Of a stretch of 64,000 nucleotides of DNA, positions 34,647 through 42,592 are shown piece by piece. The DNA comes from Cellvibrionaceae bacterium (GTDB lineage: Bacteria > Pseudomonadota > Gammaproteobacteria > Pseudomonadales > Cellvibrionaceae). The stretch's first letter is position 1. The number at the start of each line of letters is the position of its first letter. The stretch lies in assembly GCA_021151695.1 (NCBI GenBank), contig JAGKWU010000008.1, positions 1-64,000 of the forward strand, given 5' to 3'. Both the position numbers and the translations under genes were made by a program. The notes beneath the pieces are model-generated. The model was given only the letters and a program-made list of their open reading frames with translations, had not been told where the DNA came from and did not search any database.

Positions 34647-35705
34647 ATGTCTGTTTTATTTGAACCCGTCCAAATCGGCGATTTGCAACTGGCGAACCGC
34701 GTCATCATGGCGCCCTTAACCCGCTCGCGCGGCACAGGCGCTGACAATCGCGTCCCCAATGATCTGATGGCGACCTATTATGGGCAGCGCGCGGATGCGG
34801 GTTTGATCATTAGCGAAGCCACCGCGGTAACGCCCCAAGGTGTTGGGTATGCGCGCACGCCGGGCATCTGGTCGGATGAGCAAGTCGAAGGCTGGAAGAA
34901 AACCACCCGCGCAGTACATGCGAAAGGCGGCAAAATCGTGCTGCAACTCTGGCATGTGGGCCGCATCTCCGATCCTATGTTTTTGGACGGTCAATTGCCT
35001 GTAGCACCCAGTGCGATTGCGGCCAAGGGCCACGTCAGCCTGGTTCGCCCGGAAAAGCCCTATGTAACTCCGCGCGCACTGGAAACCAGTGAGATTCCCG
35101 GCATTGTCGAGGCTTTCCGCAAAGGTGCCGAAAATGCCAAGGCGGCGGGTTTCGATGGGGTGGAAATCCACGGCGCTAACGGTTATCTCATTGATCAATT
35201 CTTGCAAGACAGCACCAACCATCGCACCGATCAATATGGTGGCAGCATTGAAAACCGCGCGCGTTTAGCGCTGGAGATTACCGATGCGGTCCTTTCGGTA
35301 TGGGATGCCGGTCGTGTGGGTTTCCACATAGCGCCGCGCGGCGATTCCCACACCATGGGTGATTCTGATCCGGTGGCTTTGTTTACTTATCTGGCGAGCG
35401 AGCTGGGCAAGCGCAAGATCGCGTTTATCTGCGCACGCGAACATCGCGGTGAAGGTTTTATTGGGGACAAAATCAAGGCGGCCTTTGGCGGTGCCTATAT
35501 CGCCAACGAGAAATTTACCCAGGCATCGGCGGAGGCTTTGATTGCAGAGGGTGGCGCTACGGCAGTGGCCTTTGGGTCGCAATATATTGCCAACCCGGAT
35601 TTGTTGAATCGCTTCAAAAAGCAGTTGCCTTTGACCAAAGTGAATTGGGATACGGTTTATGCCGCGACAGCGGTGGGTTATACGGATTATCCGGCGGCGG
35701 GTTGA
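34647..35705 (+). CDS. nemA: Old Yellow Enzyme-family ene-reductase (N-ethylmaleimide reductase type)
   Basis: 352 residues, close to the usual ~360. It opens with LFEPVQIGDLQLANRVIMAPLTR, an FMN-barrel start. QLWHVGR, the FMN/substrate pair in VEIHGANGYLIDQF and DQYGGSIENRAR are characteristic of OYE enzymes of the NemA/XenB type. It reduces activated C=C bonds or nitro compounds with NAD(P)H and FMN in the cytoplasm. It stands alone, with a palindromic repeat 20 bases after its stop. No NemR-like regulator is adjacent. Confidence 0.9.
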   Translation: MSVLFEPVQIGDLQLANRVIMAPLTRSRGTGADNRVPNDLMATYYGQRADAGLIISEATAVTPQGVGYARTPGIWSDEQVEGWKKTTRAVHAKGGKIVLQLWHVGRISDPMFLDGQLPVAPSAIAAKGHVSLVRPEKPYVTPRALETSEIPGIVEAFRKGAENAKAAGFDGVEIHGANGYLIDQFLQDSTNHRTDQYGGSIENRARLALEITDAVLSVWDAGRVGFHIAPRGDSHTMGDSDPVALFTYLASELGKRKIAFICAREHRGEGFIGDKIKAAFGGAYIANEKFTQASAEALIAEGGATAVAFGSQYIANPDLLNRFKKQLPLTKVNWDTVYAATAVGYTDYPAAG

Positions 35706-35724
35706 GTCTGATCTGGCTTCTTTT

Positions 35725-35754
35725 CTCGTTCCCAAGCTGGAGCTTGGGAGCGAG
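35725..35754. repeat. second copy of the CTCGTTCCCAAGCTGG palindrome
   Basis: CTCGTTCCCAAGCT is followed by its inverse AGCTTGGGAGCGAG, making a hairpin with one mismatch and a two-base turn. The left half matches 20625-20642. It lies after nemA and before a convergent gene, where it could end transcription. Confidence 0.75.
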
Positions 35755-35800
35755 GCTGGTTTTGGCGTGATTAGGGAGCGTTCGTCTAGGGGGAGATTAG

Positions 35801-36031
35801 CTACTCCAGCCCACCCTTCTCATCCACTATCTGCACCAGCGTCGCAATACCATTGCCGCGCAACTTCTCCATCAATACGGCCAGTTTTGCCACCTCGCCC
35901 GCATCCAGTCTGTCGCCGCCAATAAACGTCAGGCGACCTTTACGCACTAACTCATGAACGTAATCCGTCCTGACTTTTAGCTGCTCGGCGGCTTGGGCGA
36001 TACTGAGGGTTTGTTCCTGGGACATGGGCAT
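35801..36031 (-). CDS. small helix-turn-helix protein (MerR/excisionase-like)
   Basis: About 76 residues from ATG 36031 (MPMSQEQT); an ATG two codons later is as likely. The open frame reaches further upstream to 36139, but that part would overlap the gmk leader. Residues 7-40 (LSIAQAAEQLKVRTDYVHELVRKGRL) look like the winged helix of MerR/excisionase-type DNA-binding proteins, followed by a leucine-rich helix. It has no linked phage or integrase genes. It could be an antitoxin-like or regulatory protein; the target is unknown. It is divergent from gmk. Confidence 0.6.
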   Translation of the reverse strand: MPMSQEQTLSIAQAAEQLKVRTDYVHELVRKGRLTFIGGDRLDAGEVAKLAVLMEKLRGNGIATLVQIVDEKGGLE

Positions 36032-36114
36032 AACTTCTAAAGCTTGGGGGAAGCTACTATGCCAGATTCGCCCGACATCGGCCTGATTTTGCAGATAGCA
36101 GGCGAAACCTGTGC

Positions 36115-36156
36115 CATAATTTGCATCTGTTACGGCCATGTTGATGGCCGTTTTTA
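36115..36156 (+). promoter_or_regulatory. gmk leader: -10 box and terminator-like hairpin
   Basis: A CATAAT box (36115-36120) is followed by ACGGCCAT (36132-36139), a four-base loop, ATGGCCGT (36144-36151) and five T (36151-36155). This is a perfect 8-bp stem with a T-run, the form of an intrinsic terminator, 22 bases before the gmk start. It may work as an attenuator, or merely as a structured leader. No clear -35 is well spaced. Confidence 0.45.
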
Positions 36157-36177
36157 TTGTCGGCAGAAGGTTACTAC

Positions 36178-36798
36178 ATGGCTTATCTTGGCACCCTCTA
36201 CACAGTTTCAGCCCCCTCAGGTGCGGGCAAAACCAGCCTGGTGGCGGCGCTGGTCAAATCCAACCCTGAAGTTTGCGTCTCTGTGTCCCACACCACACGG
36301 CAAAAGCGCCCTGGTGAAGTGGATGGGGTGAATTACCACTTTGTGGATCACGCGACCTTTGAACAGATGATTGGCGAAGGTGCTTTCCTGGAGCACGCTC
36401 GCGTCTTTAGCAACCTCTACGGCACCTCGCAAAAATGGGTGGAAGAGACGCTGGCCCAGGGTGTAGATGTGATTCTGGAGATCGACTGGCAGGGCGCAGA
36501 GCAAGTGCGCCGCCTGATACCGGAGACAGTCGCCCTCTTCATATTACCGCCCTCGCTTGCCTGCTTGCGCCAGCGTCTCACCGGTCGCGGTACCGACTCA
36601 GGCGATGTGATAGACGCGCGCATGGCCGAGGCTATCAGCGAAATGTCCCACTACGCCGAGGCGGATTACCTCATAGTCAACGACGATTTCACCACAGCCC
36701 TGGCCCAGTTCCAGGCGCTTATCACCAGCCAACACCTGCGCTTGGGGCGTCAGGTCGACAAACACAACGCACTGATCAGCGAGCTGTTGAGCAACTAG
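36178..36798 (+). CDS. gmk: guanylate kinase
   Basis: I choose ATG 36178 (MAYLGTLYTV), with AGAAGG eight bases upstream; the open frame from 36157 has a poorer start. The 206-residue length is normal. The P-loop is APSGAGKTSL (residues 12-21); the GMP-binding part includes SVSHTTRQKRPGEVDGVNYHF and EHARVFSNLYGT. It converts GMP to GDP with ATP in the cytoplasm. It stands directly before rpoZ and spoT, the usual gammaproteobacterial order, so supply of guanine nucleotides and the (p)ppGpp system are linked. Confidence 0.96.
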   Translation: MAYLGTLYTVSAPSGAGKTSLVAALVKSNPEVCVSVSHTTRQKRPGEVDGVNYHFVDHATFEQMIGEGAFLEHARVFSNLYGTSQKWVEETLAQGVDVILEIDWQGAEQVRRLIPETVALFILPPSLACLRQRLTGRGTDSGDVIDARMAEAISEMSHYAEADYLIVNDDFTTALAQFQALITSQHLRLGRQVDKHNALISELLSN

Positions 36799-36820
36799 GG
36801 CGTTTATTTTTTGATCGCGC

Positions 36821-36850
36821 TTGGCAGGTTGGGCCTGTCTAGCGCATAAT
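36821..36850 (+). promoter_or_regulatory. probable sigma-70 promoter of rpoZ
   Basis: TTGGCA (36821-36826) and CATAAT (36845-36850) are separated by 18 bases, 46 bases before the rpoZ start. The match to the consensus is 5 of 6 for both boxes. Confidence 0.5.
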
Positions 36851-36896
36851 TGCGCACTTTTTAGGGCGGCCTGGCCGCGATTTTGGGTACTGAACT

Positions 36897-37148
36897 ATGG
36901 CACGTATTACTGTTGAAGATTGTTTGAACCACGTAGATAACCGCTTTGAGCTGGTAATGGTAAGCAGCAAGCGCGCCCGCCAACTGGCCATCGGTGGCAA
37001 AGAGCCCCACGTAGCGCCCGAAAATGACAAGCCAACCGTAATCGCCCTGCGCGAAATCGAAGAAGGCTTTATCGATTCCAGCATCCTGCTCGAAAAAGAC
37101 ACTCTGCCCCAGCCCAAGCCAGAGCGCGTCTACGACAACGAAATCTAA
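36897..37148 (+). CDS. rpoZ: RNA polymerase omega subunit
   Basis: 83 residues with the family opening MARITVEDCLNHVDNRFELV and the conserved SSKRARQL stretch, then ALREIEEGFID. It assists assembly of RNA polymerase and forms part of a (p)ppGpp-binding site. It lies between gmk and spoT and ends in a clear terminator, so spoT probably has its own promoter. Confidence 0.97.
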   Translation: MARITVEDCLNHVDNRFELVMVSSKRARQLAIGGKEPHVAPENDKPTVIALREIEEGFIDSSILLEKDTLPQPKPERVYDNEI

Positions 37149-37193
37149 TCTTCGGATTAGCGTTTCAAAAACCCGCCGAGTGCGGGTTTTTTT
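37145..37193 (+). terminator. rpoZ terminator (two hairpins)
   Basis: CTAATC-TTCG-GATTAG (37145-37160) is a six-bp stem with a stable UUCG-type loop. It is followed by AAAACCCGC...GCGGGTTTT with a T-run ending at 37193. Confidence 0.85.
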
Positions 37194-37338
37194 ATGTCCG
37201 GCGTTCGGGGGTGGTTCAGTAAAAAACGTCCATTGTTAGTCGCAATCCCGGCCATAGCCTGTGACAGGGTACTTTACTGGCGCTTTTTGCTAGACTGGGT
37301 ACAAAAGTGACATTAGCGACATCCACGCGGAGTAGGCA

Positions 37339-39456
37339 GTGCAAACCATAGAGGCCCTGAGCCACCGGCTTTCGTCATACCTGGAGGCGCCCCAAATTAA
37401 TTTGGTGAAGCGTGCCTACTACTATGCCGAGCAGGCCCACGATGGCCAGAAGCGTCGCAGCGGTGAACCCTACATCACCCATCCCCTGGCTGTTGCCGAC
37501 ATACTTGCCACCATGCACATGGACCACCAGAGCCTTATGGCTGCCATGCTGCACGATGTGATTGAAGATACCGGCATCAACAAAAAAGCCATCGCCAAAC
37601 AATTTGGCGATTCAGTGGCGGATTTGGTGGACGGCGTAAGCAAGCTCACCCAAATTGAATTTGAATCCCACGCGGAAAAGCAGGCCGAAAACTTCCAGAA
37701 AATGGCCTTGGCCATGGCCAACGATCTGCGCGTAATCCTCGTTAAACTCGCCGACCGTTTACACAACATGCGCACGCTCGGCGCCATGCCGCCAGAAAAA
37801 AAGCGCCGCATCGCCAAAGAAACTTTAGAAATTTACGCCCCCATCGCCCATCGCCTGGGCATGAACGATTTGCGTTTGGAATTGGAAGATCGCGGTTTCT
37901 ATTCCATGTATCCATTGCGCGCAACTCGCTTGCAAGCAGCACTCAAAAGTGCGCGCGGCAATCGCAAAGAGTTGGTTGAACAAATTCAAACGGCGTTGGA
38001 AAAACGCCTCGCCAGCGAACATCTCACAGCAATAGTCATTGGTCGTGAAAAGCATTTGTTTAGCATCTACGAAAAGATGCGCACCAAGAAAAAATTCTTT
38101 AAAGAAATTATGGATGTCTACGCCTTTCGCATTATTGTGGATAGTGTGGACACCTGCTATCGCGCGCTTGGCGTGGTGCACAATCTCTACAAGCCGGTTG
38201 CGGGTGAGTTTAAAGATTACATCGCGATTCCCAAAGCCAATGGCTATCAATCGTTGCACACAGTGTTAGTAGGTATGCACGGTGTGCCTATCGAAGTGCA
38301 AATTCGCACCAAAGAAATGGACGAGATGGCCAATAGTGGAATTGCGGCGCATTTCCTCTACAAATCCAACAGCAATGAATCTATCAAGGCCAGCCACAAT
38401 CGTGCGCGCCAATGGGTGCAAGGTTTGTTGGAGATTCAGCAGCGCGCCGGCAACTCGCTTGAGTTTATTGAAAACGTAAAAATCGATCTCTTCCCCGACG
38501 AAGTTTATGTGTTCACACCCAAGGGGAAAATTGTCGAATTACCTAACGGTGCCACTGCGGTGGATTTTGCTTACGCTGTGCATACAGACATTGGCCATCA
38601 ATGCGTGGCCTGCCGTATCAATGGCCGCCTCGCACCTTTGTCGCAGCCGCTTACCAGCGGGCAAAAAGTCACTATCATGACGGCGCAGGGCGCACAGCCC
38701 AATCCCAACTGGCTCAACTTTGTGGTGTCCGGTAAAGCGCGCAGCGCGATTCGCCATTATTTGAAAAACCAGCGACATCATCAATCAGTCGCACTCGGTC
38801 GTCGCTTGCTCAGTAAAGCCTTCAGTGATCTGCAATTAAATTTCGATCATCTCAATGAAGAGCAGTTGCAACGCTTGCTGCTTGAAACCAAAGTCGATTC
38901 TTTCGATGCGCTCCTGGAAGATATTGGATTGGGTAATCGCGTGGCTGCATCAATCGCAAAATTACTGAAACCCGAATCAGCCGATGTAAAACCCCGCCCC
39001 AGCAACACCAACGCGCCTATCACCATCGATTCTGCGGAAAGTATGATGATCAGTTTTGCGCGCTGCTGCCGCCCGATTCCTGGCGACCCCATTATTGGTC
39101 ATATCAGCTCCGGTAAGGGCCTGGTGATCCACCAGGATACCTGCCGCAACATTGCCGACCTGCGCAACAGCCCCGATAAAATCAGCCAGGTTAACTGGGC
39201 TGCAAATGTCACGGGTGAATTTTTGGTGGATGTGCGCGTAGAGGTGGAAAGCCAGCGCGGAATCATCGCCACCCTCGCTAACCGTATCAATGAAGAGATG
39301 GGCAGCATCGAACACATCAATGTGCAAGAGCGCGATGCCCACAACAGTGTGATTAATCTTTGCATCGGCGTGCACAACCGTATTCACCTCGCCAATATTT
39401 TGCGGCGTATACGTCTGTTGGGATTTGTGATTCGGGTTCACCGCAGCAAAAACTGA
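37339..39456 (+). CDS. spoT: bifunctional (p)ppGpp synthetase/hydrolase
   Basis: 705 residues from GTG 37339, with GGAG upstream. The hydrolase HD domain is intact (His48 in YITHPLAVAD; His72-Asp73 in MLHDVIEDT). The synthetase domain follows (about 230-350; VYAFRIIVDSVDTCYRALG, FKDYIAIPKANGYQSLHT), then a TGS domain (about 385-445; VYVFTPKGKIVELPNG), a conserved Cys-containing helical part (RCCRPIPGDPIIG) and a C-terminal ACT domain. It controls the stringent response. The next housekeeping gene of the Pseudomonas order, ridA, lies 6.3 kb further on. Confidence 0.97.
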   Translation: MQTIEALSHRLSSYLEAPQINLVKRAYYYAEQAHDGQKRRSGEPYITHPLAVADILATMHMDHQSLMAAMLHDVIEDTGINKKAIAKQFGDSVADLVDGVSKLTQIEFESHAEKQAENFQKMALAMANDLRVILVKLADRLHNMRTLGAMPPEKKRRIAKETLEIYAPIAHRLGMNDLRLELEDRGFYSMYPLRATRLQAALKSARGNRKELVEQIQTALEKRLASEHLTAIVIGREKHLFSIYEKMRTKKKFFKEIMDVYAFRIIVDSVDTCYRALGVVHNLYKPVAGEFKDYIAIPKANGYQSLHTVLVGMHGVPIEVQIRTKEMDEMANSGIAAHFLYKSNSNESIKASHNRARQWVQGLLEIQQRAGNSLEFIENVKIDLFPDEVYVFTPKGKIVELPNGATAVDFAYAVHTDIGHQCVACRINGRLAPLSQPLTSGQKVTIMTAQGAQPNPNWLNFVVSGKARSAIRHYLKNQRHHQSVALGRRLLSKAFSDLQLNFDHLNEEQLQRLLLETKVDSFDALLEDIGLGNRVAASIAKLLKPESADVKPRPSNTNAPITIDSAESMMISFARCCRPIPGDPIIGHISSGKGLVIHQDTCRNIADLRNSPDKISQVNWAANVTGEFLVDVRVEVESQRGIIATLANRINEEMGSIEHINVQERDAHNSVINLCIGVHNRIHLANILRRIRLLGFVIRVHRSKN

Positions 39457-39605
39457 GTTGATCATTGATCTGCCATTTTTGTTTTTTGAAATATTAAACA
39501 AATAATAATTCTAAAAAAATGTAACGCCTTACCAAAAACTGGCGCTTTGATCCTTTTCGTCCCTTGTGAAAGCCGCTTGGCTTGTTTAATTTTTAGAGGG
39601 TGTGT

Positions 39606-39623
39606 GTAAGCCTCACGGCTTAC
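39606..39623. promoter_or_regulatory. 7-bp inverted repeat before the DUF2589 operon
   Basis: GTAAGCC-TCAC-GGCTTAC is a perfect palindrome 88 bases before the first DUF2589-type start, in a stretch otherwise rich in A/T. It might be an operator or a leader hairpin; no family of regulator is indicated. Confidence 0.35.
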
Positions 39624-39711
39624 CGACAAAGGACTATGGCCACAGTACGTTTTTGGAATATACCTGCTGTGTTGTCATAATTTTTATTTCAATGTAGTAG
39701 AGGGATATTTT

Positions 39712-40302
39712 ATGGCTATTGGTCAGGAATTATCATCCATTGATTTTCAATCCATGATTGGCGGTCCTTTAACTGCTGTTATCAAGGCGCAAGCGCAATC
39801 CGCACAAACCTCCGTCGATTTTATCAAGAGCGTTGGCTTTAATGCCCCGGATGCTGCAGAGGATCCGGGCAAGCCAACCATGGTCAGTTTTGAATATAGT
39901 AAGCCCGTTGAAACCAAAGACGCGAACGGAAATATTGTGGTGACACCGACGCCGTTTAGTCTCACGGTTCCTATCCTCACTATGTTGCCGATTCCATTTA
40001 TCCGGGTGGAAGAAGTCACTATAGATTTCAACGCAAAAATTAATTCTGTTGTGGAGTCCACTACGTCGTCATCTTCAGAGTTAAAAGCTTCTCTGGGGGT
40101 AAAGGCGGGATGGGGCCCTGTGTCGGCAGAATTGAAGTGCAGTTACAGTAATAAAAAATCCAGCTCGGCAACTGATAAAACTGAACGTACCTACAGTCTT
40201 GTTATTCATGTGCGTGCTGTGCAGGACGAGTTGCCGGCGGGTCTGGAAAAATTGTTGGGTGTGTTGGAAAACAATATCCGCGAAGTTCCCAAAGCGGCTT
40301 AA
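39712..40302 (+). CDS. DUF2589-family protein
   Basis: 196 residues; AGAGGGA stands upstream of ATG 39712. The opening (ISSIDFxxxIGGPLxAVxxAQAQ-like: LSSIDFQSMIGGPLTAVIKAQAQSA) is diagnostic of DUF2589. A beta-rich part follows (SLTVPILTMLPIPFIRVEEVTIDFNAKI), then a Ser-rich linker and a YSLVIHVRAVQDELPAGLEKLL helix. No signal peptide or membrane segment. The function of DUF2589 is not established to my knowledge. It heads a compact three-gene set with the next two proteins, which ends in a strong terminator. Confidence 0.85.
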   Translation: MAIGQELSSIDFQSMIGGPLTAVIKAQAQSAQTSVDFIKSVGFNAPDAAEDPGKPTMVSFEYSKPVETKDANGNIVVTPTPFSLTVPILTMLPIPFIRVEEVTIDFNAKINSVVESTTSSSSELKASLGVKAGWGPVSAELKCSYSNKKSSSATDKTERTYSLVIHVRAVQDELPAGLEKLLGVLENNIREVPKAA

Positions 40303-40351
40303 TCAATGCTCAGGGGCAAAGATGATTTGCCCCTGACACAGGAGACTGTTG

Positions 40352-41029
40352 ATGTCGGATTTGGGTGACTTGTTGGGTTCAATGATGACGGGGTTGATTC
40401 GCGCACGTCGTGTTGCCGATGAACAAACGGCGGCATTAGCGGAATATTATCGAACGAACCCGTTATTGGAGGGGTTGTCAGTACCTCGCATTCGTATTCC
40501 AGAACTAACGATTGATTTGCCATTTTTGATAGAGGGCTATCAAGAGGGGGTCAATGGTCAAATCAATGATCCGGATAAAATAGCCAGCTCTGCGGCGGCG
40601 CAAGTTAAGGAATCCCTCGTTAAACACAATGTAAAACCAACGGCAAATTTTCATCGCATGCTCACGGCGGAAGTCAAAAAACAATTGCTATCTATTAATC
40701 GCACGGAAACACCGGCGGTCAAAGAGGCCGTTTCCCGCGCGGTACAGCAAGCTTTGTCAAATAGTTTGACTCGCTCTAAAGCACAGCTTACAGACAGCCA
40801 GCGAGAAGGTGTGTTTAAAGATATTCGCTCAAGCATTTCTGATGTTGCACTTGCTAAAGATTCTGTTCCTTCAAGTTTGATTGCCAATATAGAAACTGCC
40901 GACGTGAAAGAAAAATCCACTCCAGGCACGGTAGTGCGTTTGAAGATTACCTTGAAGGAGGAAGGGCTTGAATGGACAACACAGGCTACGGATAACGGTG
41001 GAGTTAAAAATACATTGCAACCAGAGTAA
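40352..41029 (+). CDS. companion protein of the DUF2589 set
   Basis: 225 residues. ATG 40352 has AGGAG seven bases before it; the TTG just upstream is less likely. The N-terminus (LGDLLGSMMTGLIRARRVADEQTAALAEYYR) and the IPELTIDLPFLIEG stretch look like the DUF2589 partner proteins seen as a second gene in such loci, but I am less certain of the name. The middle is helical (VKEAVSRAVQQAL) and the C-terminus is a beta-strand pair (VVRLKITLKEEGLEWTT). Soluble; no catalytic motif is visible. It lies between a DUF2589 gene and a third small gene with spacings of 49 and 32 bases. Confidence 0.75.
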   Translation: MSDLGDLLGSMMTGLIRARRVADEQTAALAEYYRTNPLLEGLSVPRIRIPELTIDLPFLIEGYQEGVNGQINDPDKIASSAAAQVKESLVKHNVKPTANFHRMLTAEVKKQLLSINRTETPAVKEAVSRAVQQALSNSLTRSKAQLTDSQREGVFKDIRSSISDVALAKDSVPSSLIANIETADVKEKSTPGTVVRLKITLKEEGLEWTTQATDNGGVKNTLQPE

Positions 41030-41061
41030 CTCGTTCAGATGCAAGGGCAGGAGCAAAGGTT

Positions 41062-41634
41062 ATGCAATGTATATTGCGCGAAAAATTGATAAAGCAAGGG
41101 TTGTTGCTCTCAGAGGTGAGTCAGATATACAAAACCGATCCGGTTCGCTTTGTGAGCGGTTATTTGCAATGGTTGGAAATAACGGAACAGGAGTTGTCCG
41201 GGTTGCGTTCGCCCATGACATTGTTGTTGCAGTCGGAAAAATCCGCATTGTTGTCGGTTATGGATGGCTACCGTCCAGGTAATGTTCTGGATGGCAAAAG
41301 TGTTCGTAAAGCACAGCGCGCTGTTACGGCTCAATCGCTTGAAAAAGTCTCGCGTGAAATATACGGAAAAATAGCCGAGGTTGATCAACAGTTGGATCAG
41401 CTCAATGAAAAACTCTGTCACGCTGTTGCAGTTCTGGCGAGTAAAGAGCCAAGTGTCTACCCGCAGATGGTTCAAGGAGCTTTATCCATTGTGGGTCTGT
41501 GGAGCAAGTTAAGTCAAACCCCGGAAACCATACCCATGTACAATTATTTTTGCGCAAAATTGGCGTTCACGGATATCCAGTATTTGCTAACAGATATAGT
41601 ACAAAAAATTATCAGCAACCTTGAGCCGGTATAA
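41062..41634 (+). CDS. third protein of the DUF2589 set, unknown
   Basis: 190 residues, ATG 41062 with AGGAG upstream. I recognise no family. The protein is almost wholly helical, with a heptad-like segment (ISREIYGKIAEVDQQLDQLNEKL-type, about residues 97-118) and no membrane segment or signal peptide. It is probably cotranscribed with the two genes before it and is followed by a strong terminator. It may be a structural or chaperone partner of the DUF2589 protein. Confidence 0.7.
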   Translation: MQCILREKLIKQGLLLSEVSQIYKTDPVRFVSGYLQWLEITEQELSGLRSPMTLLLQSEKSALLSVMDGYRPGNVLDGKSVRKAQRAVTAQSLEKVSREIYGKIAEVDQQLDQLNEKLCHAVAVLASKEPSVYPQMVQGALSIVGLWSKLSQTPETIPMYNYFCAKLAFTDIQYLLTDIVQKIISNLEPV

Positions 41635-41689
41635 TCATAGCCTGGTGTACAGTCCTGGAATAAGTTGACACTTTATGGTCACCCAAACA

Positions 41690-41718
41690 CAAAAAGGCCT
41701 GCAATTGCGGGCCTTTTT
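41690..41718 (+). terminator. terminator of the DUF2589 set
   Basis: AAAAAGGCCTGC-AATT-GCGGGCCTTTTTT: a long near-perfect stem with a T-run, 56 bases after the stop of the third gene. Confidence 0.9.
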
Positions 41719-41851
41719 TATTGGTGTTCTGTCCTCGCGCCGGCATCTAGGCATAGAAAAATATTTCTTGGCCTGCCAATTGCGTCACACTTCGTATTTG
41801 AGATAGGCTGCGCGCCGCTAGGTAAAAATAGTTAATTTAATGGATGAAAAT

Positions 41852-42538
41852 ATGAAAAATGCTTTTATGATGGCCACTATGTCCGCCTCTGTACTCTCTG
41901 CTTCGCTCATGTCTGGTTGTTCAACTATTGCAGGTAAATCAGATTACGATGTTGTTATCGACAGTAATCCTTCGGCAGCACACTATGTCATCACCAATCG
42001 TGCCGGGCAAAAAGTCAGCAGTGGTGTAACACCGGCAACGGTCAACCTGAAATCTTCTGCAGGATATTTAAAAGGCGAAAGCTACAAGATTGCGTTGGAT
42101 AAGAGCGGTTATCCCGATACAGTCTATTCACTGAATAGCAGCTTGAGCGGTTGGTATTGGGGGAATATTTTGGTGGGTGGTTTGATCGGAATGCTGATTG
42201 TAGATCCGCTGACTGGCGCTATGTATAAATTACCGGAGCGCGCCGATATTCCTATGAAACCTGGCGAACTGCTGCTGAGAAAATCAGAGAGTGCGTCCGA
42301 ATCCGCCGAGCAGCCAAACCCCGCTCAAGCTGATGCCAGCGCAAATGCCGCGCTGGAAGCTCCGGTAAAAAATGGAAAATATTTATTTGCCGCTGAAGTG
42401 ATAGCTCGAAAAACTGAATGCGCACGAACGGTAAAAACGGAAAGCATCGCGGCCTTTAAAGAAGTGTACAGCGCCGTCTGTGCTGATGGGCGCGAAGTTG
42501 TTATTGAATGCAATGGCGGGAATTGCGCAATCCAGTAA
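41852..42538 (+). CDS. lipoprotein with a PEGA-like domain
   Basis: I take ATG 41852 (MKNAFMMATM) rather than 41840, since it starts a clean signal peptide ending in a lipobox (LMSGC). 228 residues. After the lipid-bound Cys comes a beta-rich domain (YDVVIDSNPSAAHYVITNRAGQ, SSGVTPATVNL) resembling PEGA-type surface domains, then one hydrophobic hairpin (WYWGNILVGGLIGMLIVDPL). An Ala/Glu-rich linker follows, and the C-terminal part has two or three cysteines. It should be anchored in the outer or inner membrane. The hydrophobic hairpin suggests it spans or inserts into the membrane. Function unknown. Confidence 0.75.
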   Translation: MKNAFMMATMSASVLSASLMSGCSTIAGKSDYDVVIDSNPSAAHYVITNRAGQKVSSGVTPATVNLKSSAGYLKGESYKIALDKSGYPDTVYSLNSSLSGWYWGNILVGGLIGMLIVDPLTGAMYKLPERADIPMKPGELLLRKSESASESAEQPNPAQADASANAALEAPVKNGKYLFAAEVIARKTECARTVKTESIAAFKEVYSAVCADGREVVIECNGGNCAIQ

Positions 42539-42552
42539 TGCGCGATTTATGC

Positions 42553-42585
42553 TGTGTAGTGGCATCTTTATGATGCCACTACACA
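42553..42585. terminator. perfect 14-bp hairpin between convergent genes
   Basis: TGTGTAGTGGCATC-TTTAT-GATGCCACTACACA has no mismatch in 14 pairs. There is no T-run on either side, so it may act as a transcript end protector or bidirectional terminator between the lipoprotein and the DUF418 gene. Confidence 0.6.
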
Positions 42586-42592
42586 GGTGCTA

